Below, piece by piece: positions 36,668 to 48,827 of a stretch of 64,000 nt of DNA; the first letter of the stretch is position 1, and each line of letters starts with the position of its first letter. The stretch comes from Lampris incognitus (lineage: Eukaryota; Chordata; Actinopteri; Lampriformes; Lampridae): contig NC_079212.1 of assembly GCF_029633865.1 (NCBI RefSeq), positions 103,067,584 to 103,131,583 of the forward strand, in the 5' to 3' direction. Under the pieces are notes generated by a model. It did no database searches and was not told the DNA's origin. It saw nothing but the letters and a program-made list of their open reading frames with translations. Position numbers and translations under genes: made by a program.

Positions 36668-37593
36668 TCACAAACACACACTCTGGTGGGATTCTGAACG
36701 TCATTACTTGGTCATTAGTTCAGCAACACGCTTTCTCAGGAGATTGTGTGATAAACATTTACTGCTTTTTAAGGCGTTTCTCTTCTCTGATCTAGAGAAA
36801 ATGGGGAGCACAGGGTACGCTACAAAAAATGTCCACTTACATTGTTAAAAAAAATGGTAGGTGCTGCTAGTACGTGATGACCATTTGGTTGTTCTTTTCT
36901 GATTCTTTGTGTTTTTGAGTAAGTTGAAGCGATTTTGATGAATAGTGTGTATTATTATTAATTTTATGGCTGTTTTTATGAAACAGCCACAGCGTTAGAT
37001 GAGACAAAATATGGCAGAAACATGGAAGATTCAAACCCAGGTTTTTTAACAGGCAAAAGAGCAAAAACTGAAAACAAATCCCAGTAGTTTTTCCACTGGA
37101 GGTAAAGTATTTAGGCAAGAGTCTGTATTTTAGAGTTTTAGAGATGAAAGACTTCAGACAATGCTATGATGCCAAAAGTGGAAATGTAAAGTTTTTGCAA
37201 GTGTTAAATATTGTGAATCATTTTTTGCAGTGTAATTCTGTAAGCTGAGGCAGAAACACGTTTTCAAAATACTTGTGCTGACATGCTGACTCTAATCTGA
37301 GTTTAATCAGACATATTACAGCGTTAGACAGGGGCGTGTGTTTATTTCAATGTAAACTTAGTACAAGCACTTTGCTTCTCTGATGTGTCATTTTGTCCTT
37401 TGATGTGAATACCAACGTTTGCCCTAAAACTGAAATGACATCAATGGCCAGCCTGCTTAAAAGAGTCGCCGGCCATCCTGCCTACAACAACCTGATTGGT
37501 GTTGATTTCAGTGGGGGGGAATGATCAAGTGTTGATTTAGAGGAGCACTTTATGCACAATGCATTTAAACAACTATTAAATATCCTAACATCA
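36666..37593. other. Intron, no gene
   Basis: Nothing recognised. Confidence 0.5.
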
Positions 37594-37594
37594 T

Positions 37595-37649
<55 letters not shown>
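37594..37649. repeat. (CA)n microsatellite
   Basis: A perfect (CA)n run of ~56 bp. Confidence 0.98.
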
Positions 37650-37650
<1 letters not shown>

Positions 37651-39550
37651 GAGCAATGGACACTCATGCATGTTGCAAGCCAACTGAACCGATCCACGGT
37701 GCGTAGTTTCAGTGGATGCAGTTATCATCATGTATCTTTGCACCGATAAGTTCATCCCACTCTAATGTAATAGGCAAAAAAAAGGTTCATTTTAAATTTA
37801 CTTTGATATCCCTTTCAAATCTAAGGGATAAGGAGAGATAAATAAGTAAGCAGGGTGCTTTCCTTGTCTTGTGAAAGTCAATGCTCATTTCCCTTTCCAT
37901 TGACCTTGTTCATACACAGGTTTTATTGCTATTGAAAGGGCAGACTTTTCCAATTCTTGGTCCTGCATTTGGTCTACATGAACATGGATGAATGACCCCC
38001 ATTCAAAATTAACCAAAGATCTTTCAAAGCTGCTCTTTGACTTCTACAGGTACTTTTTCAGGAGGTTTTCTGATAGTTAGTGCCACTTTCACGTGGGTAA
38101 CTTTGGGCTGAAGTAGTGGTATCTTGTAAATGGGTATCTCAGGACTCTTTCGACATGCGCTATTTGCTATGCTGTATTTGTTTATGTTAGCTTGAGAGAG
38201 GAATCTCCCCCCTTGCCCCAGCACAGCTCTCCTCCCTCTAGCATTGCCGGGCCACAGCTCTCTGGCCCAGTTTTGGGGGCAGCCAGCACCATCTGAATCA
38301 CTAAGAAAACAGTAAACTCACTTCCAGCTCAATCTCTGCTTTATGATAACACATAATTAATCGGTTGGAATCTGCTGGCGCAATCAAGCGGCCAATGAGG
38401 CCTTAACCTCGTCCCTCTCTGCCATTGCAGGACAACAAGAAGTTAAAGATGAAAAATATGAACCTCGGGATTTCGCAGGGAACTGTATTTTTTCTCCAAG
38501 TGTTTTCGTGTGAACAAACAACCGATCGAAAGTTGACAGTGTGTCTAGGACAGAAAATGTTGACATATCATATTTATTGCATTCATTGTTGCTTCCAGGA
38601 TGTTGCATTTACTGATCTGTGTGTGATTTTTTTTTATTTTATTAATAGTATTGTCTTTAAGGGAAACAAATAATGTAGAGTTTGGATGTCGACCTTTGAT
38701 ATTTAGAAATCTCAAGAGAGGCTCCTGAAGGCCGCAAATGTGAGTTTCAAATGGACCTATGCGTCATTGAATACGACTTGGAACTCGAATTTTTCAGGCT
38801 GGAAATTTCTGATTTCTGACATCACGCGTTCATACTGTTTATTCTGGGGAATGGGGGAGAAAAAAAAACCCAGATGTCAGAATTGTAATTTCATCTGCAG
38901 CTATTTTGAGCGAGCAAGTGTTTGCTAGCTGTGCTGGCTAGCAAAAACAGTGGGTGATAGATATCATAGCCTTTGAATTTGACATATTGCTATCATGAAT
39001 ACATTTTTTCTTACTAATTCACATTCGTTTTGAATACAGTATCATAGGCTGTAGTGTTCTTGTGAGGGTTCAGCAGGCTTAATTCATAGCAAGTAAGCAT
39101 TGTTACTGGGTTTTCTTAGCTAATGTTCACTATGGTCGGTGCAGGGAAAATGTAAAGGGTTGGGCATTCAAGGAACGAAATAATGTGAGCATAAAACATA
39201 AACAGTTGCAGCGTTTTATAAACGACAAGAATTTATATTTAAATGGGGACATTCAGACGGTCTCGTAGCATATTCCGGTTATTCTTAGAGTCAGAAGGAC
39301 CAGAATATCCATGTTTCCACAGTATAATGAAGACTGTGGTTGTTTGGTGAGATACATGTGCTATGTGTATCTCCATAAGAAGGGGTCAGTCACTTCTAGC
39401 ACCGCTTGGGCAGCTGAGCATTTGACGTCCTGCCCAAGGGCACTTTTTGAAGCCCCAACCCAACGCACCCCCAGCATTCAAGGAATAAATAAGCTCAGGA
39501 AAAAGCCATTTATCAAAAGATCCCAAATGCAAGTATGTCTGTATAAAGCC
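37650..39550. other. Intron; possible conserved element at 38.2-38.4 kb
   Basis: No gene. The segment 38225-38420 is repeat-free and GC-balanced, and contains ACATAATTAATCGG (homeodomain-like) and CGCAATCAAGCGGCCAATGA. It has the look of a conserved enhancer, which I cannot test here. The segment 38750-38840 resembles a decayed DNA-transposon MITE, but weakly. Confidence 0.35.
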
Positions 39551-39552
39551 AG

Positions 39553-39612
<60 letters not shown>
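39553..39612. repeat. (GT)n microsatellite
   Basis: A perfect (GT)n run of ~58 bp. Confidence 0.98.
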
Positions 39613-39616
<4 letters not shown>

Positions 39617-40457
39617 ACACACGTGTCACTTGTGTACATTACAGTAATGTAAGTTGCCCTCTGAGTGTAACTAATGGCCGAACAACTCACCCATCAAACC
39701 CAATGAAAAATGAATTGGACTGAGGGTTATTTAAAAGCCAATTTCAAAATAATTGCTTGTTTTTCAAGTCTTTTCTAGATCCTACAGAGTTGCTTGATGG
39801 TTTAGCCTAAATACAATACGCTGGAGGCTATTAGGAGAAAACAACAACTTTTCTTCAGCCTTCATTAATACTTTGGAGAAATAACAGTGGTACAATCTTA
39901 TTTCACATTTAAACAGCTGCCCAAGTACAACCACAGTCATTTACTCCCGGTCATTTATCTGCTGTCCTGGGGGAAGAACCATCAACTGCCTTGCTCAAGA
40001 GCTGTTACTGGGGTGGGAGTGTGTTTTTTTTTTTTTTGTCCTTCTCCAGATTTTTCTGTGCTGCTCTGACAATTCAAAGCCTGTGTCTCCTCCTTTCAGG
40101 CTCCCGCTGCCCCTAGATCAAATTCTTGCCATCTCACCTGATCTATCCGGCAGATATGCTTTATGTTGTGCTTCTGTTTTATATCCAGATTAGATCAACA
40201 AGTGGATATCAGCAGTCCGAAGCTTGGCAGCATAGACACTGGCTTCCAAAGTGCATATAAATCCATCGCTTTTACTTTAAATGTTTCACTGAGGATTTGA
40301 TGGGTGAGCTGTCTGGCCCTTCGTTCTCCTCAGATGGCAGTTAACATTACTCAAACGCACAACATGGACACAGCACAGAAAGAACATGGACACAACACGG
40401 ACACAACATGGACAGAACACAGATAGGAGACAGACAGAAGATGGACAGAACACATCT
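39613..40457. other. Intron, no gene
   Basis: A short minisatellite-like stretch at 40360-40450 repeats ACATGGACA/ACACGGACA units. Otherwise featureless. Confidence 0.5.
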
Positions 40458-40800
40458 GCTCTCTCTCTCCCTCTCTCTCCCTCTCTCTCTCTGTCTCTCT
40501 TGCTCTCACTCCCGCTCTCTCACTCACTCCCTCACACACACACTCTTGGACATTTACTTGTGTGTGCATACATTTGCTCATACATACAGGTATACTCATT
40601 CATATTCACACTCACGCACACACATTGCAAACACAAACACTAGCAATCAAGCACTCCATTACATGGACAGCGTTCAACAATTTTTGGACTCCACATACAA
40701 TAGAATAATAGTTTACACAGACAGACGTGCGCACACACACACACACACACAGACATGGACACACACAAACACACATCTGCGTGCACACACACAGACTACT
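40458..40800. repeat. (CT)n and degenerate (CA)n cluster
   Basis: CTCTCTCC-type repeats lie at 40458-40530. Degenerate CA-rich DNA follows, with pure (CA)n at 40731-40751. Confidence 0.85.
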
Positions 40801-41136
40801 CTTCAACAGAATAGTGCATATGTCCTCATCTGATTTGTAAAGCAGGGTTTTCTACACTACATCAGTGCCTAACTCCATGTGCTCATGTGCTCAGATGTGG
40901 TGTCACTTCTTTGCCATATCCTATCTGAACGTGGCACAGGAATTTCAGCACAACACAACTCAACATATCACAACAGGGGTTCTATATATGACAAAACCAT
41001 CAGTCAGCTCTGTGTGGTCTGAAAAATGTGTACTGCATAGTGATATTTTCTTCCACTTGATCTTCAATGCACTCTCAGGACACAGCTGTAGCCCCTGGAA
41101 AAGTTTAACAGTCACTCGAAATGCAAGAAGAATTAT
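40801..41136. other. Intron, no gene
   Basis: Nothing recognised. Confidence 0.5.
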
Positions 41137-41146
41137 TTTGAGTATT

Positions 41147-41282
41147 CATCCATCCATCCATTATCCAGACCGCTTATCCTGCTCTCAGGGTCGTGGGGAT
41201 GCTGGAGCCTATCCCAGCAGTCATTGGGCAGCAGGCAGGGAGACACCCTGGACAGGCCACCAGCCCATCACAGGGCTGAGTA
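41147..41282 (-). mobile_element. V-SINE-family tail-only insertion
   Basis: On the minus strand this is the 3' tail shared with the V-SINE at 62359-62720 (CCTGCTGCCCAATGACTGCT, GATAAGCGGTCTGGATAATG) ending in (GGAT)n. A 10-bp duplication TTTGAGTATT flanks it (41137-41146 and 41283-41292), so a strongly 5'-truncated copy inserted here. Confidence 0.85.
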
Positions 41283-41292
41283 TTTGAGTATT

Positions 41293-41524
41293 AGGTAGTG
41301 TTAAAATTGAATACAAAAAAAGATAATTATAATTATAATAATTACAATAATAAATAATAATAGCAATAATACATATTATTCAAAGAGTGTTTTTAAAACA
41401 GATGTTATGGAGTGCTTTGTGCGATACAAGTAATATACATCATTAAAACAAAAAGAAAATATCAAAATGGATAGTGGCGGAAGGAAGTATTAAGTAGTAA
41501 GGTAGTATTAAGTAGTAAGTAGCA
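41293..41524. other. Intron, AT-rich spacer
   Basis: (AATA)-rich low complexity and a small tandem AAGTAGTAAGGTAGTATT at 41485-41525. Confidence 0.6.
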
Positions 41525-41952
41525 TCCCCCCCTTTTCCTCCCCAGTTGCACTTGGCTAATTACCCCACTCTTCTGAGCCATCCCAATCGCTGCTCCACCC
41601 CCTCTCCACCCCCTCCGGGGAGGGATGCATGCAGCCTCCTCTGTTACATGTGGTATCGCCAGCCGTTTCCGTTCACCTCACAGTAAGGAGTTTCACAAGG
41701 GGAAGGTAGCACGTGGAAGGATCACGCTATTCCCCCTAGTTCCCCCTCCCCCCTCAACAGGCACCCCGACCAACCAGAGGACATGCTAGTGCAGTTACCA
41801 GGTTCCATACCCACATCCAGCTTCCCACCCGCAGACACGGCCAGTTGTGTCTGTAGGGATGCCCGACCAAGCCGGAGGCAACATGGGGATTTGAACCAGC
41901 GAGTCCTGTGTTGGTAGGCAACAGAATACACTGCTATGCTACCTGGATGCCC
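41525..41952 (-). mobile_element. tRNA-derived SINE, family A copy 5
   Basis: The minus-strand head starts at GGGCATCCAGGTAGCATAGC (41952 downward). The central domain (GACACAACTGGCCGTGTCTG; CTTACTGTGAGGTGAACGG) is intact. The end is GGTAATTAGCCAAGTGCAAC plus a G-rich tail. Confidence 0.87.
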
Positions 41953-42383
41953 AAATTCTTTCTTCTTACCAACAATGTGTTGGATTTCACAGTTGAATGG
42001 CTTAGGCTGTTGTATTGGGAAAGTAGGGAGGTAAAAAAGAAAGCTATCAGAACCATGGATAGTGCTCTGACACGCGGTAATGTAAACAAGACAGTCAATC
42101 ACATCAACAAGTCAACTAACCAACCACCTATAGCTGGAATGTTTACATAACAAAAGCTGTTATTAGGAAGGTATGTAGATCAGCAGGCGAGTCGTTAGAT
42201 AACTAGCCCATAAAATACTGTAAACATGTCTAGCTGACTGGCACTAATGTTAAAGTGGCTGTAGACAACTTTTCAGCTCCTCCTCCTCTAGTGTTTCCAA
42301 GTGGTATTATTGTTTGTGCCGCTGTTGCATAGACAACTGTCCAAAGCAAGAAACAACTATAAGAACTAGAAACCCTGATCTCA

Positions 42384-43118
42384 TGGGCACGGTGGCCCAG
42401 GCACTGTTGCCTCACAGCAAGAAGGTCCTGGGTTCGAACCCCAGGCTATCCCAGGTCCTTTTTTTTTTTTTTTTAATTTCTGATTTCCCTTTTTCTCCCA
42501 ATTTAGTGGCCAATCGATCCCTATTTTAATTCAATCACCCACCCTTGTACTGCATGCGTTCGCCAACTGCATCTCTCCGGCCGGCAGTCTCGGAGGAGAC
42601 GCCTCCCCACTTTCGTGACAAGGCGACTCCAGGCCGAACCTCTGCTTTTTCCGACACACCCAGAGACGCATTCATGTGACGAACACAAGCCGACTCCACC
42701 CCCCTCCCGAAGACAGCATTGCCAATTGTTGCTGCTTCACCGAGTCCGGCCATAGTCGGATCTGACGAGACCGAGGCACGAACCCTGGTCCCCAGTGGGC
42801 AACTGCATCAACACAAAGCCGATGCTTAGACCGCTACACCACCGCGGACCCCCCCAGGTCCTTTCTGTGTGGAGTTTGTGTGTTCTCCCTGTGTCTGTGC
42901 AGGTTTCCTTCGGGTGCTCCAACTTCCTCCTACCATCAAAAAGACATGCATGTTAGGTTTAATACTCCTGTCTGTGCCCCTGACCAAGGCAATGGAAAGA
43001 AGAACTGGAGTTGGTCCCTGGGCACTGCAGCTACCCACTGCCCGCTGCTCCTATACAATAGGATGGGGGATAATGCAGAAGACCAATTCATTGTAACCTG
43101 TGTGGGGGCAAACGTTGT
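42384..43118 (+). mobile_element. V-SINE copy, split by a nested SINE
   Basis: The head GGGCACGGTGGCCCAGGCAC and the B-box region GGTCCTGGGTTCGAACCCC (42384-42449) are interrupted by a different SINE. The element resumes at 42865 with the V-SINE core CTGTGTGGAGTTTGTGTGTT, AAAAAGACATGCATGTTAGG, and the same 3' half as the copy at 2013-2356 (CCCTGACCAAGGCAATGGAA). The duplicated CCCAGGTCCTTT at both edges of the insert proves the order. Confidence 0.88.
42462..42852 (-). mobile_element. tRNA-derived SINE, family C, nested
   Basis: On the minus strand it begins GGTCCGCGGTGGTGTAGCGG, an A-box region with the promoter-like GTGTAGCGGTCTAAGCATC. The B-box-like GGGTTCGTGCCTCGGTCTC follows. A GC-rich body follows (GAGTCGGCTTGTGTTCGTCA; GGGAGGCGTCTCCTCCGAGA). 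The 3' end is GATTGGCCACTAAATTGGGA plus poly(A). A 12-bp target duplication CCCAGGTCCTTT flanks it at 42450-42461 and 42853-42864. Only one copy is in the window. The shared '...TTGGCCA...TTGGGAGAAAAAGGG' ending suggests it uses the same LINE machinery as family A. Confidence 0.9.
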
Positions 43119-44587
43119 AATGGAAACAAAATAAAATCCTGAGTCAGTCCATACGGGTAGGAAGAAGAGAGAAGAGGAAGAAAAGAGAGAGAGCCCCAAA
43201 CCGGAGTACAAAGTTTTTATAGAGATACAAGGGTATGTGGTTTCTAAGCCAACCTAACCGATATCAGCCAGCTGCGACCTTACCTATCTGCAGACATTTA
43301 AGGACGTGCTGACATCTGTGGAAGGGTCACTTGTAGGCAAAACATACGTTGTAAGCAAAACATGTGAGCAGTTAGTACATGATGTCTAACTAGGAACAAG
43401 TGGTTCTGTATTTTTCTACGACACCTGTACAATGACAAAATAAAGTGGGTTTTTCTCAGTGCAATGATGAAGGCAGAGCAAAACATCCGGTAGTATTAAT
43501 ACATAGGCAGGCTGTGTTACTTACTGATCCAGTACAAAGAATGCCAACTGAGTGTCAGTTTGGAACTCTCAAGAACTCTGTTTTCACATTGAGATCTGTG
43601 TCCTCCTAGCCAGAGTTCGATACAACCCCGGGATACATATAAATAACCTTAACCTAACCTCAACCTAACTGTAACCTTAACCTAACTTCAACTTAACCCT
43701 AAGCTTATCCTAACATAATCAATAACCAGCCTGTTTCCATGTGAATCAGTGTTGTCCTGCTCACAGAGTCTTTCCCACAGTGCCTACATGTACCAGAATG
43801 TATTGCACGAAAGCTTCTGTATCGTCATCCATAAAATCCTATGCACTAGTGTTGTGGGGCATCATTTCCACCATTGGAAATGCTGTTTAGTTGAGAGAAT
43901 GAGGGTGTGTTCTTTGAACAGTGCATTTAGAGTAGTTCAGAGTATCAGAAACCCTGCTGGGCTGTAGTTTTCCAGCCTCCGAATGACGCCATGGTACATC
44001 ACTTGGCGGTCAGGCAAAAAAGTCGGTTTCACTGCTGCCTCAGAGATGCAAAAAGGATCGGGACAACGGCAGATGTTTTTTTTTTGGGGGGGGGGGTTTC
44101 CCTGCTATCCCTGTCATAGATAGACAAAGATAAGGTTGAAAATATGTGAAAATGCCCTTTAAGTCCATTTGGAAGGTCTTGAGGCTCCCAAAGAAAATGC
44201 CCCATTACCTCCATTCATAAATTTGAACCTGGTGATAGGAAGAAGAGCTTGTTGTGAGGATGAAAGGTAGATTTGTTAACTTGGCCAATGAGATTTAATT
44301 GCACATGTGTCACTTCTAATTGCATGTTAAATGCAAGGTCGAGGGTGAAACACAGTCTACTACGTCAGGGCAAAATTTCCTTACCTTTGTACATTACATC
44401 TGTGTGCATGGCTGCAATGTTGGGGCTGTCTTTCTTTAATAAACCAATATTTTACACCAGGGATCTAGGTTAAACCAAAAGAAAAACACAAAAGTAGATG
44501 TTCTGACTTAGATGCTATGACTCAACTCCTCAATCAAACTGTTGAATTAGTTTAAGAGTTTTGTGCAAAGACTAGACTCTAACTTGT
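43119..44587. other. Intron; interstitial CCTAAC-like block
   Basis: At 43648-43713 degenerate repeats of CTTAACCTAACC/TCAACCTAACT occur (telomere-like permutations of CCTAAC). Runs of T/G lie at 44069-44097. Otherwise nothing is recognised. Confidence 0.6.
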
Positions 44588-45392
44588 TCCGCTTTCGGTG
44601 TGGGAAGATGGCGACAGTAACTTACGTTTGCAGCGGCCTCACCCAGTACCGTCCATGCAGTGTCTTTGTCTATGTCTGCATCTAAGTTGTCTTTGTTTGA
44701 TGGTTGGGAGAGCTGGCACTGGATCGGCTGGGAGAGTTTGGTCTGCTGCATCCTGTGGGCCCAGAGACCACGGCCCTGCCCGGAGCTGTACCCAAAGAGG
44801 AAGCACCAAGCGCGGTCTGACAGGACGTGGAAGTGGGGCAGGTTAAGCTAACTGCTAGCTCATGCAGACCGGCAGTTCCGATAATACCGAGAGCGGTCTA
44901 GCGGCGGCCTCGCCTAGCATTAACCATGTTTTTAGTGTTGTCGTTTGGATTGTGGGGAGGTGTGTTGAGGGTGTCTGGCTGGGAGAGCTGGCATTGGATC
45001 GGCTGGGGGAGCCTGGTCTGCTGCGTCCAGTGGGCCCAAGGACCACGGCCCTGCCCGGAACTGCACCTGAAGAGGAAGCACCGAGGGTAATCTGACAGGA
45101 CACGAAAGCAGAGTAGGCTAAGCTAACTGCTAGCCAGTGCAGACCGGCAGTTCCAACAGTCATCCTGGCTGGCATTCGCGCTCTTGAACAGTGAAAAACT
45201 TTTTTTTTTGGATATGTTGGATATATGTGTTTTTGTACTTTCTGTAGTTTGGAAATATGTGTTCTTGTAGTTTGGGTATGTGTTTTTGTCTTTGTGTTGC
45301 ACTGCTGTGGGCTGGGAGAAATTATATTTCGTTTCATTTCATGTAGTCAGGTGCATGGAATGAATAACAAATAAATGTTCCTGATTCCCGAA
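44588..45392 (+). mobile_element. Unnamed retroelement R1, copy 2
   Basis: It starts at GGAAGATGGCGACAGTAAC (44601) and shares its 5' part (GCAGCGGCCTCACCCAGTAC; CCGTCCATGCAGTGTCTTTG) and its 3' part (TGCACTGCTGTGGG; ATATTTCGTTTCATTTCATG; AATAAATGTTCCTGATTCC) with the minus-strand copy at 283-775. The middle is duplicated: the ~240-bp block beginning TGGGAGAGCTGGCACTGGATC at ~44705 and ending GCAGACCGGCAGTTCC at ~44880 recurs at ~44981-45156. Neither copy has a conserved open frame. Confidence 0.8.
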
Positions 45393-46600
45393 CTTCTAAT
45401 CTAAAGCAATACAAAAGGCAGTACTGGTTTAGAAAATCTAAGGGGGGGGGGCTTTTAAATGTTCTTGATAACCATCTCTGGGATCCCTGACTATCCACAT
45501 TTTATTGGAAGATGTATAACACAGAGGAGGAAACACACAGACAGCATAAGTGAGATTTATCTTGCGTTCAAAAGGTCCCAGAATTTGTTAGCAGAAACGA
45601 CAGGCTTTTATCAGTTGGACAGGACTAAAATACTCCTCCTTACTGCCTCTGTGTCTGCAATTTGTACAATATGTTGTGTGCCTGGGTTTGTATGTGCGTG
45701 CATGTGTCTGAATGCGTCGTATTGATATTAAGCATGCTTGTTTATGTGTGTGTGCGTGCATGTGTGTATTGTGTCTGTATAAAGTGTATGTGTGCACTCG
45801 TCCGCATGCATGCACGTGAATGTTCACACATTTGCGCTTGTAAAAGAGAGACGGGGGGAAAAAAGAGAGAGCAGCATTGGAAAGCTTGCTCAGCTCCTGA
45901 CATCTGTGTTTAAAGAGCCATTTATCACTATGGGAGCTGTGACTTGGCATTCTGAGAGTTTTTAGTTGCCATGGAAATGTCAGGGGCAGATCCAGGGGCT
46001 TTTGGGGTGGTGGGAGTAGAGGGTTGGGGCAAATGGAGGACAACAGAGAAAGAAGGGTAGAGTTAGGACAAGACGAATGGAGAATACAAGAAGGGGAGGA
46101 GAAAAAGAAGAGTAAGGTGAGAAGGAGTCAGTGGAGAAAGAGAAAGAAAGAACGAGAGAAAGAATGAAAGAAAGGACAAAATTGCAGCGATGGGGGAGCC
46201 GATATAAAAGCTCTGTGGGGAAATGTACAACTGATTATAATTGAATGTAAACTAGCTGAACGAACACACATCGGGAGAGAACTGGGTGTGGATGGGGATG
46301 GATGGATGTGGAGAGGGAGGAGAGGGGTGACCTTGTGGATGTATGGATGGATGCAGGGTGGATTTCTATAGCGGAGGATGTGTTAAGTGAAATAGAAATG
46401 TTGGGATAGTCAGATGCAGAGAGATGAAGGGGCTTCAGAGTGAAAGGGTATGAGGGGCAGAAGGAGGAGAGATGGAGAGAAGAAAGATTGGGGTATGGGT
46501 AGGGTGAAAACAGGGGAGAGGGGTTCCCAGGAACATGTTGGTCCCATGCCAAACTGACCACAACTACACAATGTTCCTTGAAAACCATTGCTCTCCCTTT
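45393..46600. other. Intron, no gene; GT-rich and purine-rich patches
   Basis: Degenerate GT-rich sequence lies at 45675-45830. Purine-rich sequence lies at 46060-46180 and 46290-46520. G-homopolymers occur at 45443-45450. Confidence 0.55.
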
Positions 46601-46653
46601 CTCTTTATTCTCTCTCTCTCTCCCTACTCATGCTTGCACACACGTGTTGATGT

Positions 46654-46689
<36 letters not shown>

Positions 46690-47140
46690 AAAGACATACA
46701 TGCACGTACTAGGCAGTGCCCAACACTCGTGAGCACAATTTCTTTCCTTTTACACATGCGCGAGTATTTTCTCATATATACACACCCGTAAACATTGACA
46801 TGCACATTTGTGCACACACGTGCTGTACACATCCTTATACATACAATCTATATTGCTCTCTCTCACACACAGACACACAGACGGGCACATGCACGCACAC
46901 TCAGACAAACACACACACACACACACACACACACATGCTGCAGCCCCTGGAGTGTGGCCAAGCACCACAGCCACAGAGGAGCTCAAACATTCCCTTTTTA
47001 TCACCCATAAACAAGTGGCTGTAAAACGCTCTCTCTCTCTCTCTCTCTCGCTCTCTCTCTCTTCTCTCATTGCTACCTCTCTTCTTTCTTTCTCTCCATC
47101 CCTTCTTCCTCCTCTTCCTCCCTCTTTCTGCTCTCAATTG
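46601..47140. repeat. (CT)n, (CA)n, (CT)n cluster
   Basis: (CA)n lies at 46660-46687 and 46907-46934. (CT)n lies at 47029-47048 with CT-rich flanks. Confidence 0.9.
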
Positions 47141-48360
47141 TAGAGCCCCTCACTTCTTCGGGGAGGGAGCAGATAATGGAGGCCAGAACCAGGAGCAGAC
47201 CAGATTTTAAATCAGACTAATAAAAAACAGTTTTACCCATCACATTTTCAGGTGTCTGAGGACAACTTACTGTTTAAGTTGTGTATTGTAGGCCTTTCTC
47301 ATATTAAACGTATTTCAAAGTTCTTTGCGGCCAGATAGTGCACATATAATGGACATTGATACATTTTAATGGGGTTTGCTTGGCTGTAGGGGCTTTTTAA
47401 ATGATTTTTTTTTTTTGAAGGACAGGTTTTGGTTGCATCACCCACAAACTGTCATCCTATTAGTTCTTTTATATGGAGTTTGTTATCTATTAAAGCAAAG
47501 TATGCCCCTTAAAAGCAAAACAGAACAATTTAATTACTGCAAAGGGCCATGTTGCATGGGTGCCAAGTCTCGAATGTCTGTACCTGATCCTGACTCTTAA
47601 GATGCTCCAGACAGCTCTATTTGCTTTGCCTGAAAATAAACTTGCAGAGAAAACTGGATGAAAGGTGGGCCTGTAGTAATGTCATTGTCTGTCCGAGGTG
47701 TCGTTATTTTCAAGAGCCGACTGAAAGGAAGTTGGGGTACTCTCAGGAAGGACCCGCCATGTGCAATGTGACATTCAGGTAGCTGTACAAGTTTCTTCAA
47801 CGAAAAGTCAAACACAAACAAGCCCCATCTCACAGAACACAGCAGAAGTCCACTAGTTACTGCCCGTTTGTTCATAATCCAAACTCCAGTTTTTAGCAAA
47901 ACACTCAGTAGGTTTTCTCAATCCCCTCAAGACATGCAAACACATGTAAAGGAGGAGAATTTAACACAGTCTCCCTAAAAAATGAAAAAAAAAGACCTTC
48001 AAAAGTGAAATATCTCTTGAGGGTTGTTGAGGGGTGAATCTCCAGCAGGCGCAACATCTATCAGTTCATGAATCCCCTCATGAATCTGGCTTGGAAATCA
48101 CATTTAGTCTCATGTTTAGCTGCACCATCTGTGCAGATTTGGAAGGGAGAAGTTGCGACTCCTCCAAAAATGTTTGTGAATGAGTGCATCTAAAAACATA
48201 TCCTGCTATAAGACGGTAAAGATTCTGCATTTTTTTTTTGATTGTTTAAAATTGACAAAATTGACATAATTCTTATTGGTAAGGGATATTGTTTCTTATA
48301 TTCCATCACTTGGTATTGCCCACGTGGTTTCATTCGAGGCAGGATTTCACAGAAATGCCA
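47141..48360. other. Intron, no gene recognised
   Basis: Unique-looking sequence. A 100-aa minus-strand frame (47597-47899) has no domain that I know. Confidence 0.45.
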
Positions 48361-48377
48361 TGGATTTGTCAATCTTT

Positions 48378-48827
48378 TTTTTAATTTTTTTATTTTTCCT
48401 CCCTTTTCACCCCAATTGTAGCCGGCCAATTACCCCACTCTTCCGAGCCATCCCAATCGCTGCTCCACCCCCTCTGCTGATCCTGGGGAGGGCTGCAGAC
48501 TACCACATGCCTCCTCCAATACATGTGGAGTCACCAGCCGCTTCTTTTCACCTGACAGTGAGGAGTTTCGCCAGGTGGATATAGCGCATGGGAGGATCAT
48601 GCTATTCCCCCCAGTTCCCCCTCCCCCCTGAACAGGTACCTTGACCAACCAGAGAAGGCGCTAGTGTAGCAACCAGGACACAAACCCACATCTGGCTTCC
48701 CACCCACAGGCACGGCCAATTGTGTCTGTAGGGATGCCTGAACAAGTCGGAGGTAACACAGGCATTTGAACCAGAGATCCCTGTGTTGGTAGACAATTGA
48801 ATAGACTGTGATGCTACCTAGGTGCCC
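48378..48827 (-). mobile_element. tRNA-derived SINE, family A copy 6
   Basis: Minus-strand copy with all family blocks (GGGCACCTAGGTAGCATCAC; GACACAATTGGCCGTGCCTG; CTCACTGTCAGGTGAAAAGA; GGCTGCTGACTCCACATGTA-type block; GGTAATTGGCCGGCTACAAT). A perfect 17-bp target duplication TGGATTTGTCAATCTTT flanks it (48361-48377 and 48828-48844), making it the best-preserved duplication of the family. Confidence 0.93.

Noticed and set aside
38740..38930. hAT-type MITE
   Set aside because: Only a vague resemblance to fish MITE sequence (GACTTGGAACTCGAATTTTT). No terminal repeats or target duplication seen.
44855..45337. 160-aa ORF inside R1 copy 2
   Set aside because: Not conserved in copy 1 and lies across the duplicated block of a repeat.
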